Origin: Tiliqua scincoides
Lineage: Eukaryota; Chordata; Lepidosauria; Squamata; Scincidae
Assembly: GCF_035046505.1 (NCBI RefSeq)
Contig: NC_089829.1
Coordinates: 28,639,960 to 28,703,959, forward strand
Length of the DNA: 64,000 bases
Reading direction: 5' to 3'
The notes below the pieces were generated by a model. It was given only the letters and a program-made list of their open reading frames with translations, was not told the origin of the DNA and did not search any database. How positions within the stretch are numbered: the stretch's first letter is position 1; every line of letters begins with the position of its first letter. Both the position numbers and the translations under genes were made by a program. Of this stretch, positions 44,701-55,667 are shown one piece after another.

Positions 44701-45734
44701 CATGCTTAGAAAGCAGGATTCAGCCCTATGGCTGCTGGCAGTTGGCTTGGTGTGATACAGGTTGTGGAAGCCTAGTTGAGAAATTAGCACCCTCAATCAT
44801 TCAACAGCGGAGTCTTTTTAACATGCTGGACCAGAACATTTGCAAGCTCCAGGATACACCAGGCATCTCTTTGCTGTTCAACTGGGAATGTTTAGAAAGC
44901 AAAGCTACATTTCCACAAGGAATGTGAAAGTGGCAGAGCTGGTTGTGTGTTCCCTATCTCTCCCCCCCCCCCCACTCCCCATGCAGAAATTCTGACACAT
45001 TTCCATGCCGTGGGGTGTACCTGCCTAACTCAGGCATGCCATAACAGCTCACATTTCACTCTGTTTTGTCTGCTAACATCCTAGACCTTGTTTCCAGGCT
45101 GATTGTAGTAGAAGTTTGAAAGAGGGGGAGAGAAAACCCTCAACTCTGAGTTTATATACAGTGCCAGATTTTGTTAAGCACATGAGAGGATTTGGGTGCC
45201 AATTTATTACTAAGTGTCCCTCCTGGCTGTGTCTGTTAGTCTCCCTGAAACAGTCAAATCTACAGATCACTATAAACGTTAATCTTCTTATACTTTCAGG
45301 TATCAGGTTCTCTTTGATGTTCTCAAACATGTTGACTCCTATCTCGGTCGAGTGTGCAATCCAGACATATTTAGCATTAATCATGTTTTGTCTACATCGC
45401 TTGCACTGAGTGACACACAATATAGGTTTGCTTCCAAAACCTTACCTCTTGGTTTTTTTCATAAAAGTCATATCTAGAGCAACATCAGTTCACCTCCCAT
45501 CTTCTCTGCTAGGTGAGATGTGCACATCACTCCTCACTGGGAAGGGGATCATGAATGTATTTGGGTGACAAATCCTCAGCACACTTCCTTGGAACTATAG
45601 AACTCACGGGGAAGATGCAATAACACCAGGCTAGTTGCACATGACTAGCCTGTTCATGTTCCATGGATCTACAGGTAAGTGAGGTAGACAACTGTCTTAT
45701 AGGACATCAGAGGTGACTTTTCCATGAGAGGCAC
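44701..45734. other. Unannotated DNA
   Basis: No gene is recognised. A C-run lies at about 44963. The opposing frames at 45073-45420 and 45116-45409 shadow one another and lack domains. Confidence 0.35.
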
Positions 45735-46045
45735 AGGGTACATATCCTCACTCCAATAGAGTAGAAGCATAGTAGGTGAATTTATGGAATTCGTTGTCAC
45801 CAGATGTGGTGATGGTCCCTCATGTAGATGTTTCAAAGAGGGGTTAGATATATTGAGAGAGGAAAGGTCTATCACTGGGTACTTGTCATGATGGCTGCGT
45901 GGGGCTCTTATGTTCAGAGAGACTGACGCTGAATACCAGTTATTGGGAACATCATATATTTTCATATCTCACTTGTAGAGTTCATGATAGCATCTGGTGA
46001 GCTACTGTGGAGAGCAAAATGTTGGACTAGATAAGCATCTAGCTT
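45735..46045 (+). mobile_element. L2-like LINE 3' end
   Basis: Phrases 'GGTCTATCACTGGGTACTTG', TCATGATGGCTGCGTGGGG and 'GTTGGACTAGATAAGC' match 31745-32060 in order. It ends in a TCTTATATCCTTATGG-like tail. Confidence 0.6.
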
Positions 46046-46084
46046 CTTCTTATATCCTTATGGATTTATCTCTTACTCTTTTTC

Positions 46085-46540
46085 ATCTGTCAGATTATAT
46101 TGAGACATAAAATTATGCATGGGATGGATCAAGTGGTTAAAGGGATGTTCTTTTCCCTCTCACACAACACCAGAACCAGGGAACATCCAGTAAAATTGAG
46201 TGTCAGGAGAGTTAGAACAGACAAAGGAAAATTAACCAGCATGTGATTAATCTGTGGAACTCCTTGCTACAGGGTGTGATTATCGTGTCTGGCCTACATG
46301 CCTTGAAAAGGGGATTGGATAGATTTATGAAGAAGTCCATCACAGGTTACAAGCCATGATGGGTATGTGCAGCCTCCTGATTTTTGAAGTAGGCTGCTTC
46401 AGAATGCCAGGTGCAAGGGAGTGCAACAGGATGCAGATGTCTTGTTGTCTTGTGTGGCTTCCTGCGTCAGCTGGTGGGCCACTGTGAGATACAGGAAGCT
46501 GAACTAGATGGGCCCTTGGCCTGCTTTATGTTCTTATTGT
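46085..46540 (+). mobile_element. L2/CR1-like LINE 3' end
   Basis: Collinear with 49820-50280 (CACCAGAACCAGGGAACATCC, ACAAGCCATGATGGGTATG, 'GAAGCTGAACTAGATGGGCC'). It is older than that copy, since the reading frame is broken. Confidence 0.75.
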
Positions 46541-46546
46541 CTACAC

Positions 46547-46690
46547 CAGCATTTCTCAAACTGGGTTGGGACCCATTAAGTGATCATGAGCCAATTTCAG
46601 GTGGGTCATGTAGTACCTAGTTCAGCTGATGTTAAAATTACAAAGTTTAAAATATGGGGTATTTTATAGGGCTCTTCTTAATTCTCATGA
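46547..46690. mobile_element. hAT terminus fragment
   Basis: CAGCATTTCTCAAACTGGG, then 'GAGCCAATTTCAGGTGGGTC' as in 56901-57261. The right end is missing or decayed. Confidence 0.5.
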
Positions 46691-46766
46691 TTTGCTTCAG
46701 GTCAGGGTAGCATGGACATTCCTATGAACAGGGGCCTGTCCTTTCAGGGGGGGCACTATGTATAGT

Positions 46767-46921
46767 ATCATATGAAGCTACCTTGTACTGAATCAGATCA
46801 CTGGTCCACATGGAACAGTCTATGCCAACTGGTTGATATCCATTGAACCAGAAGCATCAGAAACTGAACCTGGGACCTAATGCAGGCAAAGCACACACTT
46901 TTATCACTAAGCTCTAGGCAG
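46767..46921 (-). mobile_element. tRNA-derived SINE
   Basis: On the minus strand the head reads GAGCTTAGTGATAAAAG, then GTGTGTGCTTTGCCTGCA and a B-box-like GGTTCAGTTTC. The body ends 'GATTCAGTACAAGGTAGC'. Related pieces are at 29665, 42490 and 62455. The tRNA-type head implies an internal pol III promoter. Confidence 0.65.
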
Positions 46922-47063
46922 CCATCAGCCATTGCTCTCTCTCTCTCTCCTGTTGCCGCCACCCAATGGATGATGTCCAGTGGGTATTTCTGTCCTTGCT
47001 GTGCCTGTGTGTCTCAGAATGTTGTTTCACTAGATCCAAGGAGAAGAAGATGGGTGGTATTCA

Positions 47064-47099
47064 CTCACTCACTCACTCACTCACTCACTCACTCACTCA
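47064..47099. repeat. (TCAC)n microsatellite
   Basis: Nine pure TCAC-phase units abutting the next SINE. Confidence 0.95.
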
Positions 47100-47290
47100 C
47101 ACCTTTAATACTACCCTTCCTCCCAGGAGCACAGGGAAGTGTAAATAGCTACTTCCTTCCTTTTGTCCTCACAACAACCCTGTGAAATAGGTGAGAGAGA
47201 GCAACTGGCCTAAAGTTACACAGGAAGCTTCATGGCTGAGCAAGCATCTTGTTCTGCAGCTGTAAGGTGGCACCCCAAACTCAACCTCCT
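47100..47290 (-). mobile_element. MIR-like CORE-SINE fragment
   Basis: Same order as 2100-2315 on the minus strand (CTCAGCCATGAAGCTTCC, CACAGGGTTGTTGTGAGG, GGAAGGGTAGTATTAAAGG). The head B box is degraded. Confidence 0.6.
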
Positions 47291-47403
47291 AAATGAAAGT
47301 TACTTCAGTGTTTGTAAGAAGAGGCTGAACTAATGAGTGGACCTGAAGCTACTGAGGAAGACTTCCTTGTAAAAACACCTATCATGAAAATACAAAAGAG
47401 TCA

Positions 47404-47945
47404 GCGCAATCCTAACTTGCGCTGGAACAGGAAGGCCTGCAGGCCTGCCCTGTAATCAGCGCAAGTTTGGGGCTGACTGAGGCTCAACCTGAGGCAAGGG
47501 GAAAAAATTTCCCTTACCCCGGGGAGAGTTGCAGCGGTCCTAATGGGTCTACTCGGATCTGCACTACCTGATGGAGTGGTGCAGATCTGAGCAAAACGGA
47601 GCAGCCTCCACAAGCCCCTCCATAACTGCCAGATCCAAGCCCTGCCTCCCGCTTCCTGCCTGCCTACCCTTGGTCCTGTCCACCTCCCACTCTCCCCCCA
47701 CCCTGAAACGCCTCCACCCCACCTCCTCCCTGCCCTCCCCACAAACACCCCAGACCCCTGCGCCAGCCAAGCTCAGCTGGCACTCACTCACCTGCCGCCG
47801 CTGTCACAAAGACGAGATCTGGCCTCCATGGGCCAGCGCACCTTTGTACACTGGCACGGCTTACTCGGAGGGAGGCGCAAATGTGCTTTACAGCACATTT
47901 GCGACTCTCCAAGGCTGGCGCAAGGCACATCTTTAGGATTACTCT
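47404..47945 (+). mobile_element. GC-rich dispersed element, pair member 1
   Basis: It begins AGCGCAATCCTAACTTGCGC and ends CATCTTTAGGATTACTCTC, so it has weak GCAATCCTA-type inverted ends around an unusually C-rich 540-bp interior. Its last 125 bp (CATGGGCCAGCGCACC...TTTGTACACTGG...GCACATTTGCGA) match 52350-52487. The open frames it contains (such as 47571-47936) are composition-driven. Confidence 0.5.
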
Positions 47946-48117
47946 CTAAGGATGTTTCCACATCCTAAATAGAACTCATGTTTTATTCTCTTATAGAGGG
48001 GTTTAAGCTTTACCCCACCCTTACAAGACATTGAACAAACATAGCTGTTAGTATTTCCATCACTCATTTAGCTGTCAGCCTTGTCCCTCCACCCTTCAGA
48101 TAAGTCCCTCCTTGTCA

Positions 48118-48143
48118 ACATAACATAACATAACATAACATAA
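48118..48143. repeat. (CATAA)n microsatellite
   Basis: Five units of ACATA-phase pentanucleotide. Confidence 0.9.
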
Positions 48144-48481
48144 GTTGTCTGCCTTTTGAAATGATAATTTTGCATTTAAGCTATCTAAAGATCACACCTT
48201 GCATTTTTTTTTCCTTTAAGTAATAGAATTCTACTTTAAAAATGCTATAAAACTATACTGGGATTTGTGATGTCATAAGCATGACCAATCAGTGCTGTGC
48301 ACAGCCAGTTTCTGCTTCCAATGATCAGAGCCAGTTTTACCTCAGCTTTAACTTGGGAAGGATTAGGTAAACTCAGGTTGAGTACACTTCCAGAACACGG
48401 GTTATACACTGTCTGGGAAGCAAAAAATACAGTGGGAATTTTAGGATTCACAATTTCTGTTTTCAAAATTAAAGGCAGGAA

Positions 48482-48705
48482 CAGTGGCATAGCTAGAGGG
48501 GGTGCAAAGTACTAAGTTTTGCAGGGATCCTCACCATGTTGTGCAAGCAGCCCCTTCAGGCTGTGAAAGCAAAAGCCTGGACTGGCTCTGAAAAGGAGGG
48601 GAGGGGCCTCTTGCATGCCAAAAACTTAATGCCACAAAACTTAAACTTGCATGTGAGGCTCCCTACAAAATTTAATGCTTTGCACCCCCTTTGGCCACAC
48701 CACTG
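48482..48705. mobile_element. hAT MITE (CAGTRGYRTAGCTA family)
   Basis: The duplication GGCAGGAA / GGTAGGAA (7 of 8) is at 48474-48481 and 48706-48713. Termini are CAGTGGCATAGCTAGAGG and TTGGCCACACCACTG; the subterminal GGGGGTGCAAAG is inverted at the other end (CTTTGCACCCCC). Confidence 0.88.
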
Positions 48706-48879
48706 GGTAGGAATTCATTAGAACTTTGTTCTAAAGTTGTTCATAAAAATTATTAGAACATTTAAAAGTTTTTGGGGGGAATTTGTCTCGTTCTGAGATT
48801 ACTTTCTTTGAGTACGCCTTCCCAGCCTACATACACATAGCAGCACCACATAGAAAAAGGTCCTCCCTCCATGTGAACT

Positions 48880-49270
48880 TGGCTGCAAAACCTTTCTTCT
48901 CAATTACTTGATCATCCCCGAGAACTGCTAATTAACAAGCAGATGTAAATAGCAATAAATTATGCTCAATTCTGCTGTTTTCCATTTAGCGGAGTATTAT
49001 GTTGCAAATGATATAGTGTGCACTTTAAGATCTCGTTAATTTTGATGCAATAATGGATGAGAATTCCTCGAGGAGTGTTTTAAGGCCAAAAATATGAATG
49101 GTATTAGCTCCTTCTATGATTAAGTAGTGAGACCTGCTGAGGCAGGCAGTACTGGGCATGACTGACGACTGTAATTGATTGACGTACAAGGGTAAAGGCA
49201 AGGGCACCAATTTATAGGTTGGGTCAATCATCTTTTCAAGATGCCCAGTGGGTAAGTCTTCTTACTATGC
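48880..49270. promoter_or_regulatory. Candidate conserved non-coding block
   Basis: Repeat-free, dense in AT-core homeodomain-like motifs (GCTAATTAACAAG, CGTTAATTTTG, GTAATTGATTGACG). No open frame of note. Function is a guess from composition. Confidence 0.3.
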
Positions 49271-49537
49271 TGATAGTAACTGTTATTGAAACATTTTAAT
49301 TGGTCTTTAATGTATAAGTGGTAAAATTTTAAATGGGGTGAACCTTATTCAACTGGAAATCATAGGGGAAATATTCTGATTTGCCTAGAAGAGATCTGAA
49401 ACTTTTATTTGGATTACCTCGATTTTAGGGATTGTTCTGGGCTATCAAAATTTTGGTTCCATGACCTGAATACCATAGGCCATAACAAGACCTCCCAATC
49501 TCTTTCTCACCCACCTTTGTCCCCATACCTTTACCTG

Positions 49538-50089
49538 CTGAAGAAGGCCAATTCTATGCCTGGGATCATTAGAAAAAGTATTAAGAACAAAACGGCTAAT
49601 ATTATAATGCCATTGTACAAATCGATGGTAAGGCCACACCTGGAGTATTGTGTCCAGTTCTGGTTGCCGCATCTCAAAAAAGACATAGTGGAAATGGAAA
49701 AGGTGCAAAAGAGAGTGACTAAGATGATTACTGGGCTGGGGCACCTTCCTTATGAGGAAAGGCTACAGCGTTTGGGCCTCTTCAGCCTAGAAAAGAGGCG
49801 CCTGAGGGGGGACATGATTGAGACATACAAAATTATGCAGGGGATGAACAGAGTGGATAGAGAGATGCTCTTTACACTCTCACATAACACCAGAACCAGG
49901 GTACATCCACTCAAATTGAGTGTTGGGAGAGTTAGAACAGACAAGAGAAAATATTTCTTTACTCAGCGTGTGGTTGGTCTGTGGAACTCCATGCCACAGG
50001 ATGCGGTGATGGCATCTGGCCTGGACGCCTTTAAAAGGGGATTGGACGAGTTTCTGGAGGAAAAATCCATTACGGGTTACAAGCCATGA
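49538..50089 (+). CDS. LINE RT C-terminal fragment
   Basis: An open frame with KKANSMPGIIRKS, MPLYKSMVRPHLEYCVQFW, KVQKRVTKM, YEERLQRLGLFSLEKRRLR, GDMIETYKIM, FFTQRVVGLWNSMPQDAV and LDEFLEEKSITGYKP. This is the thumb/C-terminal extension after the RT palm of CR1/L2-type elements. The catalytic palm is missing through 5' truncation. The frame also continues upstream into non-LINE sequence (to 49409), which is coincidental. Confidence 0.85.
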   Translation: MKKANSMPGIIRKSIKNKTANIIMPLYKSMVRPHLEYCVQFWLPHLKKDIVEMEKVQKRVTKMITGLGHLPYEERLQRLGLFSLEKRRLRGDMIETYKIMQGMNRVDREMLFTLSHNTRTRVHPLKLSVGRVRTDKRKYFFTQRVVGLWNSMPQDAVMASGLDAFKRGLDEFLEEKSITGYKP

Positions 50090-50283
50090 TGTGTATGTGC
50101 AACCTCCTGATTTTAGAAATGGGCTATGTCAGAATGTCAGATGCAAGGGAGGGCAGCAGGATGAGGTCTCTTGTTATCTGGTGTGCTCCCTGGGGCATTT
50201 GGTGGGCTGCTGTGAGATACAGGAAGCTGGACTAGATGGGCCTATGGCCTGATCCAGTGGGGCTGTTCTTATGTTCTTATGCT
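49538..50283 (+). mobile_element. L2/CR1-like LINE, 5'-truncated
   Basis: About 745 bp holding the C-terminal end of the RT ORF and the 3' UTR. It ends TGTTCTTATGTTCTTATG, a tandem octamer-like tail as used by CR1/L2 elements. It is the youngest of the L2-like copies here. The family name is from the protein pattern and tail only. Confidence 0.85.
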
Positions 50284-50289
50284 GGACAA

Positions 50290-50712
50290 GATGACTGATG
50301 TTACACCAGTCCAGAGCACCATTATATTTTCATATTGTCCTGCCCATGTCTATGCATATGATATGTGATGCATGAAACTCTGACCAGCCAAGGCCAGTCA
50401 GTAGACACAACACTAGCCTAGAGATCTGATATAGTGTTGTGACTGGGGGATTGAGCTATGAATTGAGACATCCCCAGTTTGGATTTTTCCTTTGCCACAT
50501 TCTCACTAGCAGCCCGATCCAACCCCAGACCATGACAAAACACATTGCAGTGACCAGAAGGAAGGAGGCACTGATACCTTCATGCCAGTTAGGGAGTCAT
50601 TGGTGGTAAGAAAGTGGAGAAAAGGAGGACTTTGGAGGTAGTGGTTAGGCTAAGATTTAGCTGAGTGGATGGCTGAGTGACTGAGTGGCAAAGGAATAAT
50701 TGGGATAGAATA
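50290..50712. other. Unannotated DNA
   Basis: Nothing is recognised. Confidence 0.35.
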
Positions 50713-50713
50713 T

Positions 50714-50950
50714 ACTGTGAGTCCTCATTATCTGTAGGGGAGTCATTCCAGGATCTCCCATGAATACTAAAATCTGTGAATGCATGAGTCCCAAATGGGA
50801 GCAGGCCCCAACAATCATTTTGATGCCCCAGTGGGCGCTCTACACTGCTCAGTCTGTAGGCCAGCACATTTGGTGCTTTCTCCTCCCACATCACCACAAG
50901 CCGTTCTAAAGTTATATGCTTTACACACTCAGAAAACACTTTTACAAATG
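50714..50950. mobile_element. Pogo/Tigger-like fragment
   Basis: It starts TACTGTGAGTCCTCATTATC followed by GTAGGGGAGTCATTCCAGGA, the terminus style of 54300-54580 inverted. The right end is probably overrun by the hAT at 50958. Confidence 0.45.
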
Positions 50951-50957
50951 CTGAGAA

Positions 50958-51179
50958 CAGTGGTAGAGCTAAGGAGGCCAGGGGATCAATTGCCCCAGGT
51001 ACCACACCTTGGGGGTGTCAGGGGATACCTTTGGGAGGCCTTCTGAAGCCAGAGGAAGCTTTCCTGTACCTCAGACCACCTCCAAGATGCCCCTGGGAGG
51101 TGTTCTGAGCATCTAACCTTCAGAGGTATTAAAAAAAAATTTTCGCCCCCATGTGCCACATCCCTTAGCTACACCACTG
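50958..51179. mobile_element. hAT MITE (CAGTGGTRGAGCTA family)
   Basis: Termini are CAGTGGTAGAGCTAAGG and CCCTTAGCTACACCACTG. The flanks GCTGAGAA / ATTGAGAA match at 6 of 8. The inside has an imperfect inverted pair (GGGAGGCCTTCTGA / CTGGGAGGTGTTCTGA region). Confidence 0.75.
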
Positions 51180-51187
51180 ATTGAGAA

Positions 51188-51767
51188 GGATTATTATGTA
51201 GCAGTGTTCGGGCTCCGTATAAGGCAGTTAGTATTTTAAGCCCCTTTGAGTTTTGAGGATGGCTCATTCTGATCTCTTCCACAGAGCAGCATCTCATTCA
51301 CCATCTAGCAAAAAGAAAGGTCTCTACTCCAATTATACCACTCAGGCAGAGAATACTCTTGAAAGGGCATTGAAGTCGAGAGGCTCGTTGGCATCAGAGG
51401 CTTGACACCCCACTCCTGGAGCATCACTTCACACTCTCTCACTAAGGTATCTTGTTCTCGCTCTCTGCCTTCCTTCTTGTGCCAGATAACAAGGAGAAGG
51501 GAGAGGAAATCATATGAAATATTGATAGACTCTTCCATGACGCCGTCCACAGGTTGAGCTGATGCTCTTGCTGGAAGTTCTCTTTCTTTGAATGGAGAGC
51601 TACCAAAGAGACTCAGCGTCAAGCTTAAAGAATAAGAGGTTTAAAGAGACAGTGGCTTCTTTCTTAACAGACTTTCCCTGCTTTTTTCTTTTTAAGTTCT
51701 AGTCATTCTTATCACCATATAAAATCTAAACTCCTGACAGCCTGATTTATCTTCTTAATTGTATAGG
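51188..51767. other. Unannotated DNA upstream of exon-like stretch
   Basis: No repeat is recognised. A minus-strand frame at 51305-51622 (105 codons) is not low-complexity but shows no known domain. A pyrimidine tract ends at 51767. Confidence 0.35.
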
Positions 51768-51920
51768 GGACCCCAAAATTAGAGATGCCATTTCAGAGTT
51801 CATCGATGAAGGTCAAGAGATTCTCCTGTTCTTGAATGGATCCAAGCACAAATTGCAAAAAGAATCAAAGAGGGAATTAAAAGAGCATTTGCAGGAGGTG
51901 CTTTTTATACATCTTAAGTA
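51768..51920 (+). other. Exon-like open stretch of unknown identity
   Basis: Immediately after TTATCTTCTTAATTGTATAG (an acceptor-like pyrimidine/AG context), one frame stays open to a TAG at 51918-51920. It reads GDPKIRDAISEFIDEGQ... and ends ...KRELKEHLQEVLF. The residues have a helical, charged pattern unlike the random frames nearby. There is no ATG, no recognised domain, and only a weak donor (GAG-GTGCTT near 51896). It may be a real exon, a pseudogene exon or chance. Confidence 0.25.
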
Positions 51921-51944
51921 GAGCTAACTTATAAGTGGAGCAGT

Positions 51945-52487
51945 CCATTCTTAACCTGCTCTGAAACAGGCAGCCAAGTGACCTGTGCTGTATCCAGCAC
52001 AGGTAAGGAGGTGGCTGAAAGGCAACTCGGGGTAAGAGGATATTTTCTGCCTTATCTCATGTAGCACTCCAGCCACCCCATGGGGGTGCTGATCTGTGCC
52101 AGCGAAATCAGCTACTCTGATCTGTGCCAGCAAAATTCCTGTTGCAATCCGAGTAGCCCAATTGGGACAGGGGTTAGGGTACAGTCTGTGCTGCCACAGC
52201 TGATCCCAACCCCTCCTAAGACTGAACTGCCTCCCAGGCCACCATCCTCCTACCCAGAAACGTCCCGTCCTTCTACCATCCCACCATCCTCTCCTGTGTC
52301 ACCTGTCTGGGTTGGCACAAACATACCCTCTTTGGTCATGGGTCCAGCGTCCATGGACTGGCGCAGGCCTCTGTACCAGACAAGTCAGCTCTAGAGGAAG
52401 CAGGACATGCTTTACAATACATTTGTGACAATCCTGCATGGGGGCTTGCACTGGCCTAGCACAACATTAGAATCGTACTCTAAGAAG
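51945..52487 (+). mobile_element. GC-rich dispersed element, pair member 2
   Basis: It starts near AGTCCATTCTTAACCTGC and ends ACATTAGAATCGTACTC, the counterpart of the ends at 47404-47945. The final ~135 bp align with that copy (CCATGGACTGGCGCAGG, TTTACAATACATTTGTGAC). Confidence 0.5.
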
Positions 52488-52767
52488 GCTATGGAAACTT
52501 AGGGAAGCAAAAGCGTTTGTGCCCACAGCCTGAAACATAAACCTACATACAGAGACTTTCTTCACAGTGCCCTCCAAGGGCATAGTATGCTTATTGTTAT
52601 TAAACCATTTTTCAGCAGAAGAGTGTTCTCAAAATGGTGGATACAGCAGAGAGAGGGGGGATTCCTTGACCCAAAATCTAAGCAGCAAGAGCAAGTGGGA
52701 GGGACACTGTACTGGAATGAATAGGGACAGTTAACATCCCCCCTGCTAACTCAGAGAGCATATTAAC
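52488..52767. other. Unannotated DNA
   Basis: Nothing is recognised. Confidence 0.35.
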
Positions 52768-52870
52768 AGATGATGATGATGATTAATATTTATATACCAC
52801 TTTTCAACAAAAAGTAGTTCAAAGAGCAGTTTATAGGTCCCTCTCCCAGCACACTGTGGCCCAATCCAAT
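52768..52870. mobile_element. L2/MIR-like 3' fragment
   Basis: A short ATG-triplet array, then TTTATATACCACTTTTCAAC and 'AAAGAGCAGTTTATAGG', the common lizard 'tatataccgcttttcaacaaaaag' motif of L2-related tails. Confidence 0.45.
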
Positions 52871-53164
52871 CAGGAGTGGGGACATAACTGCTATCTAATA
52901 AACACAAATTAAGCCTGTCAAGACCAATGATTCATTGAACATCATGGGTCCCTTGGCCCTAAATGCTTGTCCCTAAAAAATCCAGAAATGGAGTGGTTTG
53001 TACAATGTTGTATTGACACAGAGGGATACAAGCCCTGTCCATTAAATCTGGGTAGCTGGGAAATTCAGATGAGAGAGAGGTTTGAATAATATGGTGTTGT
53101 CCTGTAGGTAGCACACTGAAAGACAGAACATGTGAGACAGCCCAAATGCCATTGAATGTATGAC
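52871..53164. other. Unannotated DNA
   Basis: Nothing is recognised. Confidence 0.35.
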
Positions 53165-53515
53165 AAAGGGCAGAGGTCTGGTCTAGAGGGTAGAGCCTCC
53201 ATTTGCCTGAAGATAACATCCGAAGGTCGCCAGTTTGAGGCCACCGGCACCGTGCGACCTTGAAGCAGCTGACAAGCTGAGCCAAGTTATTCCATCTGCT
53301 CTGAGCGTGGGAGGATGGAGGCCAGAATGTGAAACCAGATCAAGTAAGTAACACCTGAATGTTGTGGTTCTTGTAAGATAGAACATTCTTTCAAATTGTA
53401 AAAATCCCTTTGGGGATTTAATAAGCCTGCCTATGTAAACCGCCTTGAATAAAAGTCTTGAATAAAGACCAAGAAAGGTGGTATACAAATACCTGTATTA
53501 TTATTATGTATTATT
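53165..53515 (+). mobile_element. tRNA-derived SINE with L2-like tail
   Basis: The head has an A-box-like TGGTCTAGAGG and a B-box-like CAGTTTGAGGCC spaced as in tRNA genes. The body includes GCAGCTGACAAGCTGAGCC, and the 3' end reads AGGTGGTATACAAATACC followed by a (TTA)n tail. Head plus LINE-like tail plus simple repeat is a complete SINE layout. It is distinct from the MIR-like and 46767 families. Confidence 0.75.
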
Positions 53516-53569
53516 AAAGGCAAAAGGAAGAAATATATGGAATTGTTCTTCCCATCCATCCATCCTGAG

Positions 53570-53574
<5 letters not shown>

Positions 53575-53634
<60 letters not shown>
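53575..53634. repeat. (CT)n microsatellite
   Basis: An uninterrupted TC array of about 30 units. Confidence 0.97.
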
Positions 53635-53636
<2 letters not shown>

Positions 53637-54299
53637 TAGAATGAAATCACTACCATGAGGAACATGTCTGATTGGATTGAGACATTCTCATCTCAGCAAG
53701 CAGGCAAGGCCCGATGCCCCAATAACAGGAGCTGCACAAGCAATTTAACATGTGGCTCCCATCCAATTCCCCAAGCGATTTCTCCCTCTTTGTGTGCGAC
53801 AAGAAGACAAACTATTGCATGTGTAGACTCTCAGGGTGCACCGGCAAAGAAGAAGGTGCACCAAGCTGAACAGCTGGAACGGTACTTCGGAAGCTTAGTA
53901 GATCAGTCTGCAGACTCAAATCTAATCCCACCATTTCTTTCCCCCTCGTGTGAGATTTCTGGATTTATTGCTCAGTGTTTCTGTTTGGGGAGAGGAGTGT
54001 AAAATGGTTTCCTGTCAATTTTTAGAGTGCAGAGACTATTAGAGGAAATCTGTTGTTTTTCTGAGCAAGAGAGATGGATTAAGCATGGTGGGCTATACCT
54101 GAAGCTTTCATTCGTTTTCTCTGGAGGGAATTCCTGTTGTTGGATGTTGGGGATCTTTGAATACATGGGATGCTACTTTTTTTGAAAGCATAACAATTAT
54201 ATGAACATAACCACCATATAATGGGGGTATGATTTAGGTTTTTAACTGGGATACTGTATTTGTTCAGCATTTGTATCCCAGTTTTTTTCCAAAGAGCTC
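53635..54299. other. Unannotated DNA
   Basis: No repeat is recognised. The frame at 53655-54002 (115 codons) lacks any known domain. Confidence 0.35.
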
Positions 54300-54580
54300 A
54301 GTGCTGAAGGATCCCCTTCTCCCACTTCTTATCCGTGGCTTCTTATCCACAAATTTCAGCATCTCCATGCTCCAGAACACCTCCCAGGCATGACCAGAAG
54401 TTGCCGGCATGAACTGGAAGTGGCTTCTGGTCATGTCAGGAAGACTTCTGAGGCGGCTCGGAGGCCACAAACAGCCTCTAGGGAAGATTTGAAGTGCCCC
54501 CGGCATATTTCATTATCCATGTTTTTGGTATCCTCAGTAGGTCCTGGAATGGATCCCCTGTGGATACCAAGGGCCCACTG
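54300..54580. mobile_element. Pogo/Tigger-like MITE
   Basis: The right end GGATACCAAGGGCCCACTG is followed by TA, and is preceded by AGGTCCTGGAATGGATCCCC, a classic Tigger-style terminus inverted. The left end around GGATCCCCTTC / 'CTTATCCGTGGCTTCTTATCC' is degenerate. The inside has an inverted pair on 'GACCAGAAGTTGCC / GGCTTCTGGTC'. Confidence 0.55.
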
Positions 54581-54614
54581 TATAGTACTGTGCTGTAGAG
54601 TGAGCTCTAGCTTA

Positions 54615-54870
54615 TAGCCCAATCCTATACATACATATAGGGTTCCAATATGGTGGACGCCCATACACCTTCATCCCACCCCAATCTTTCCACTTTAATC
54701 TTCCCTGATTCCTGGCCCCCTGCTGGCAGAACCCCACCAGCAGCTGATCTGGTAGCATGGGACCTTCCAGACATTGCATCAGTGCCAGCACTGCTCAGAC
54801 CAGCAGAGCAGCTGCGATGATGGCGGACCTTGTGGTCTAGCAGCTTACTGTGAGGATAGAATTGGGTCGT
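54615..54870. mobile_element. Harbinger-like MITE variant
   Basis: Ends are TAGCCCAATCCTATACA and GAGGATAGAATTGGGTCG. The interior is C-rich and unlike the 1168 type. Confidence 0.4.
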
Positions 54871-55510
<640 letters not shown>

Positions 55511-55605
55511 CTACTTCACCATTTGGGCACTTATGGAGCCAAAGGTCTCCACTTGCAAATGCAAAAGTAGCTGGAAATTGCTTTGGTGGGTTGACCTACA
55601 ACTAG

Positions 55606-55606
55606 T

Positions 55607-55666
<60 letters not shown>
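55606..55666. repeat. (TC)n(AC)n compound microsatellite
   Basis: About 14 TC units followed directly by about 16 AC units, ending against the CAGTGGCATC terminus of a hAT. Confidence 0.97.

Positions 55667-55667
<1 letters not shown>

Noticed and set aside
47064-47099. CRISPR-like direct repeats
   Set aside because: A tetranucleotide microsatellite without spacers; the window is eukaryotic.
47571-47936. 121-codon frame and its antisense partners
   Set aside because: Open by C-rich composition within a dispersed repeat; frames overlap on both strands.
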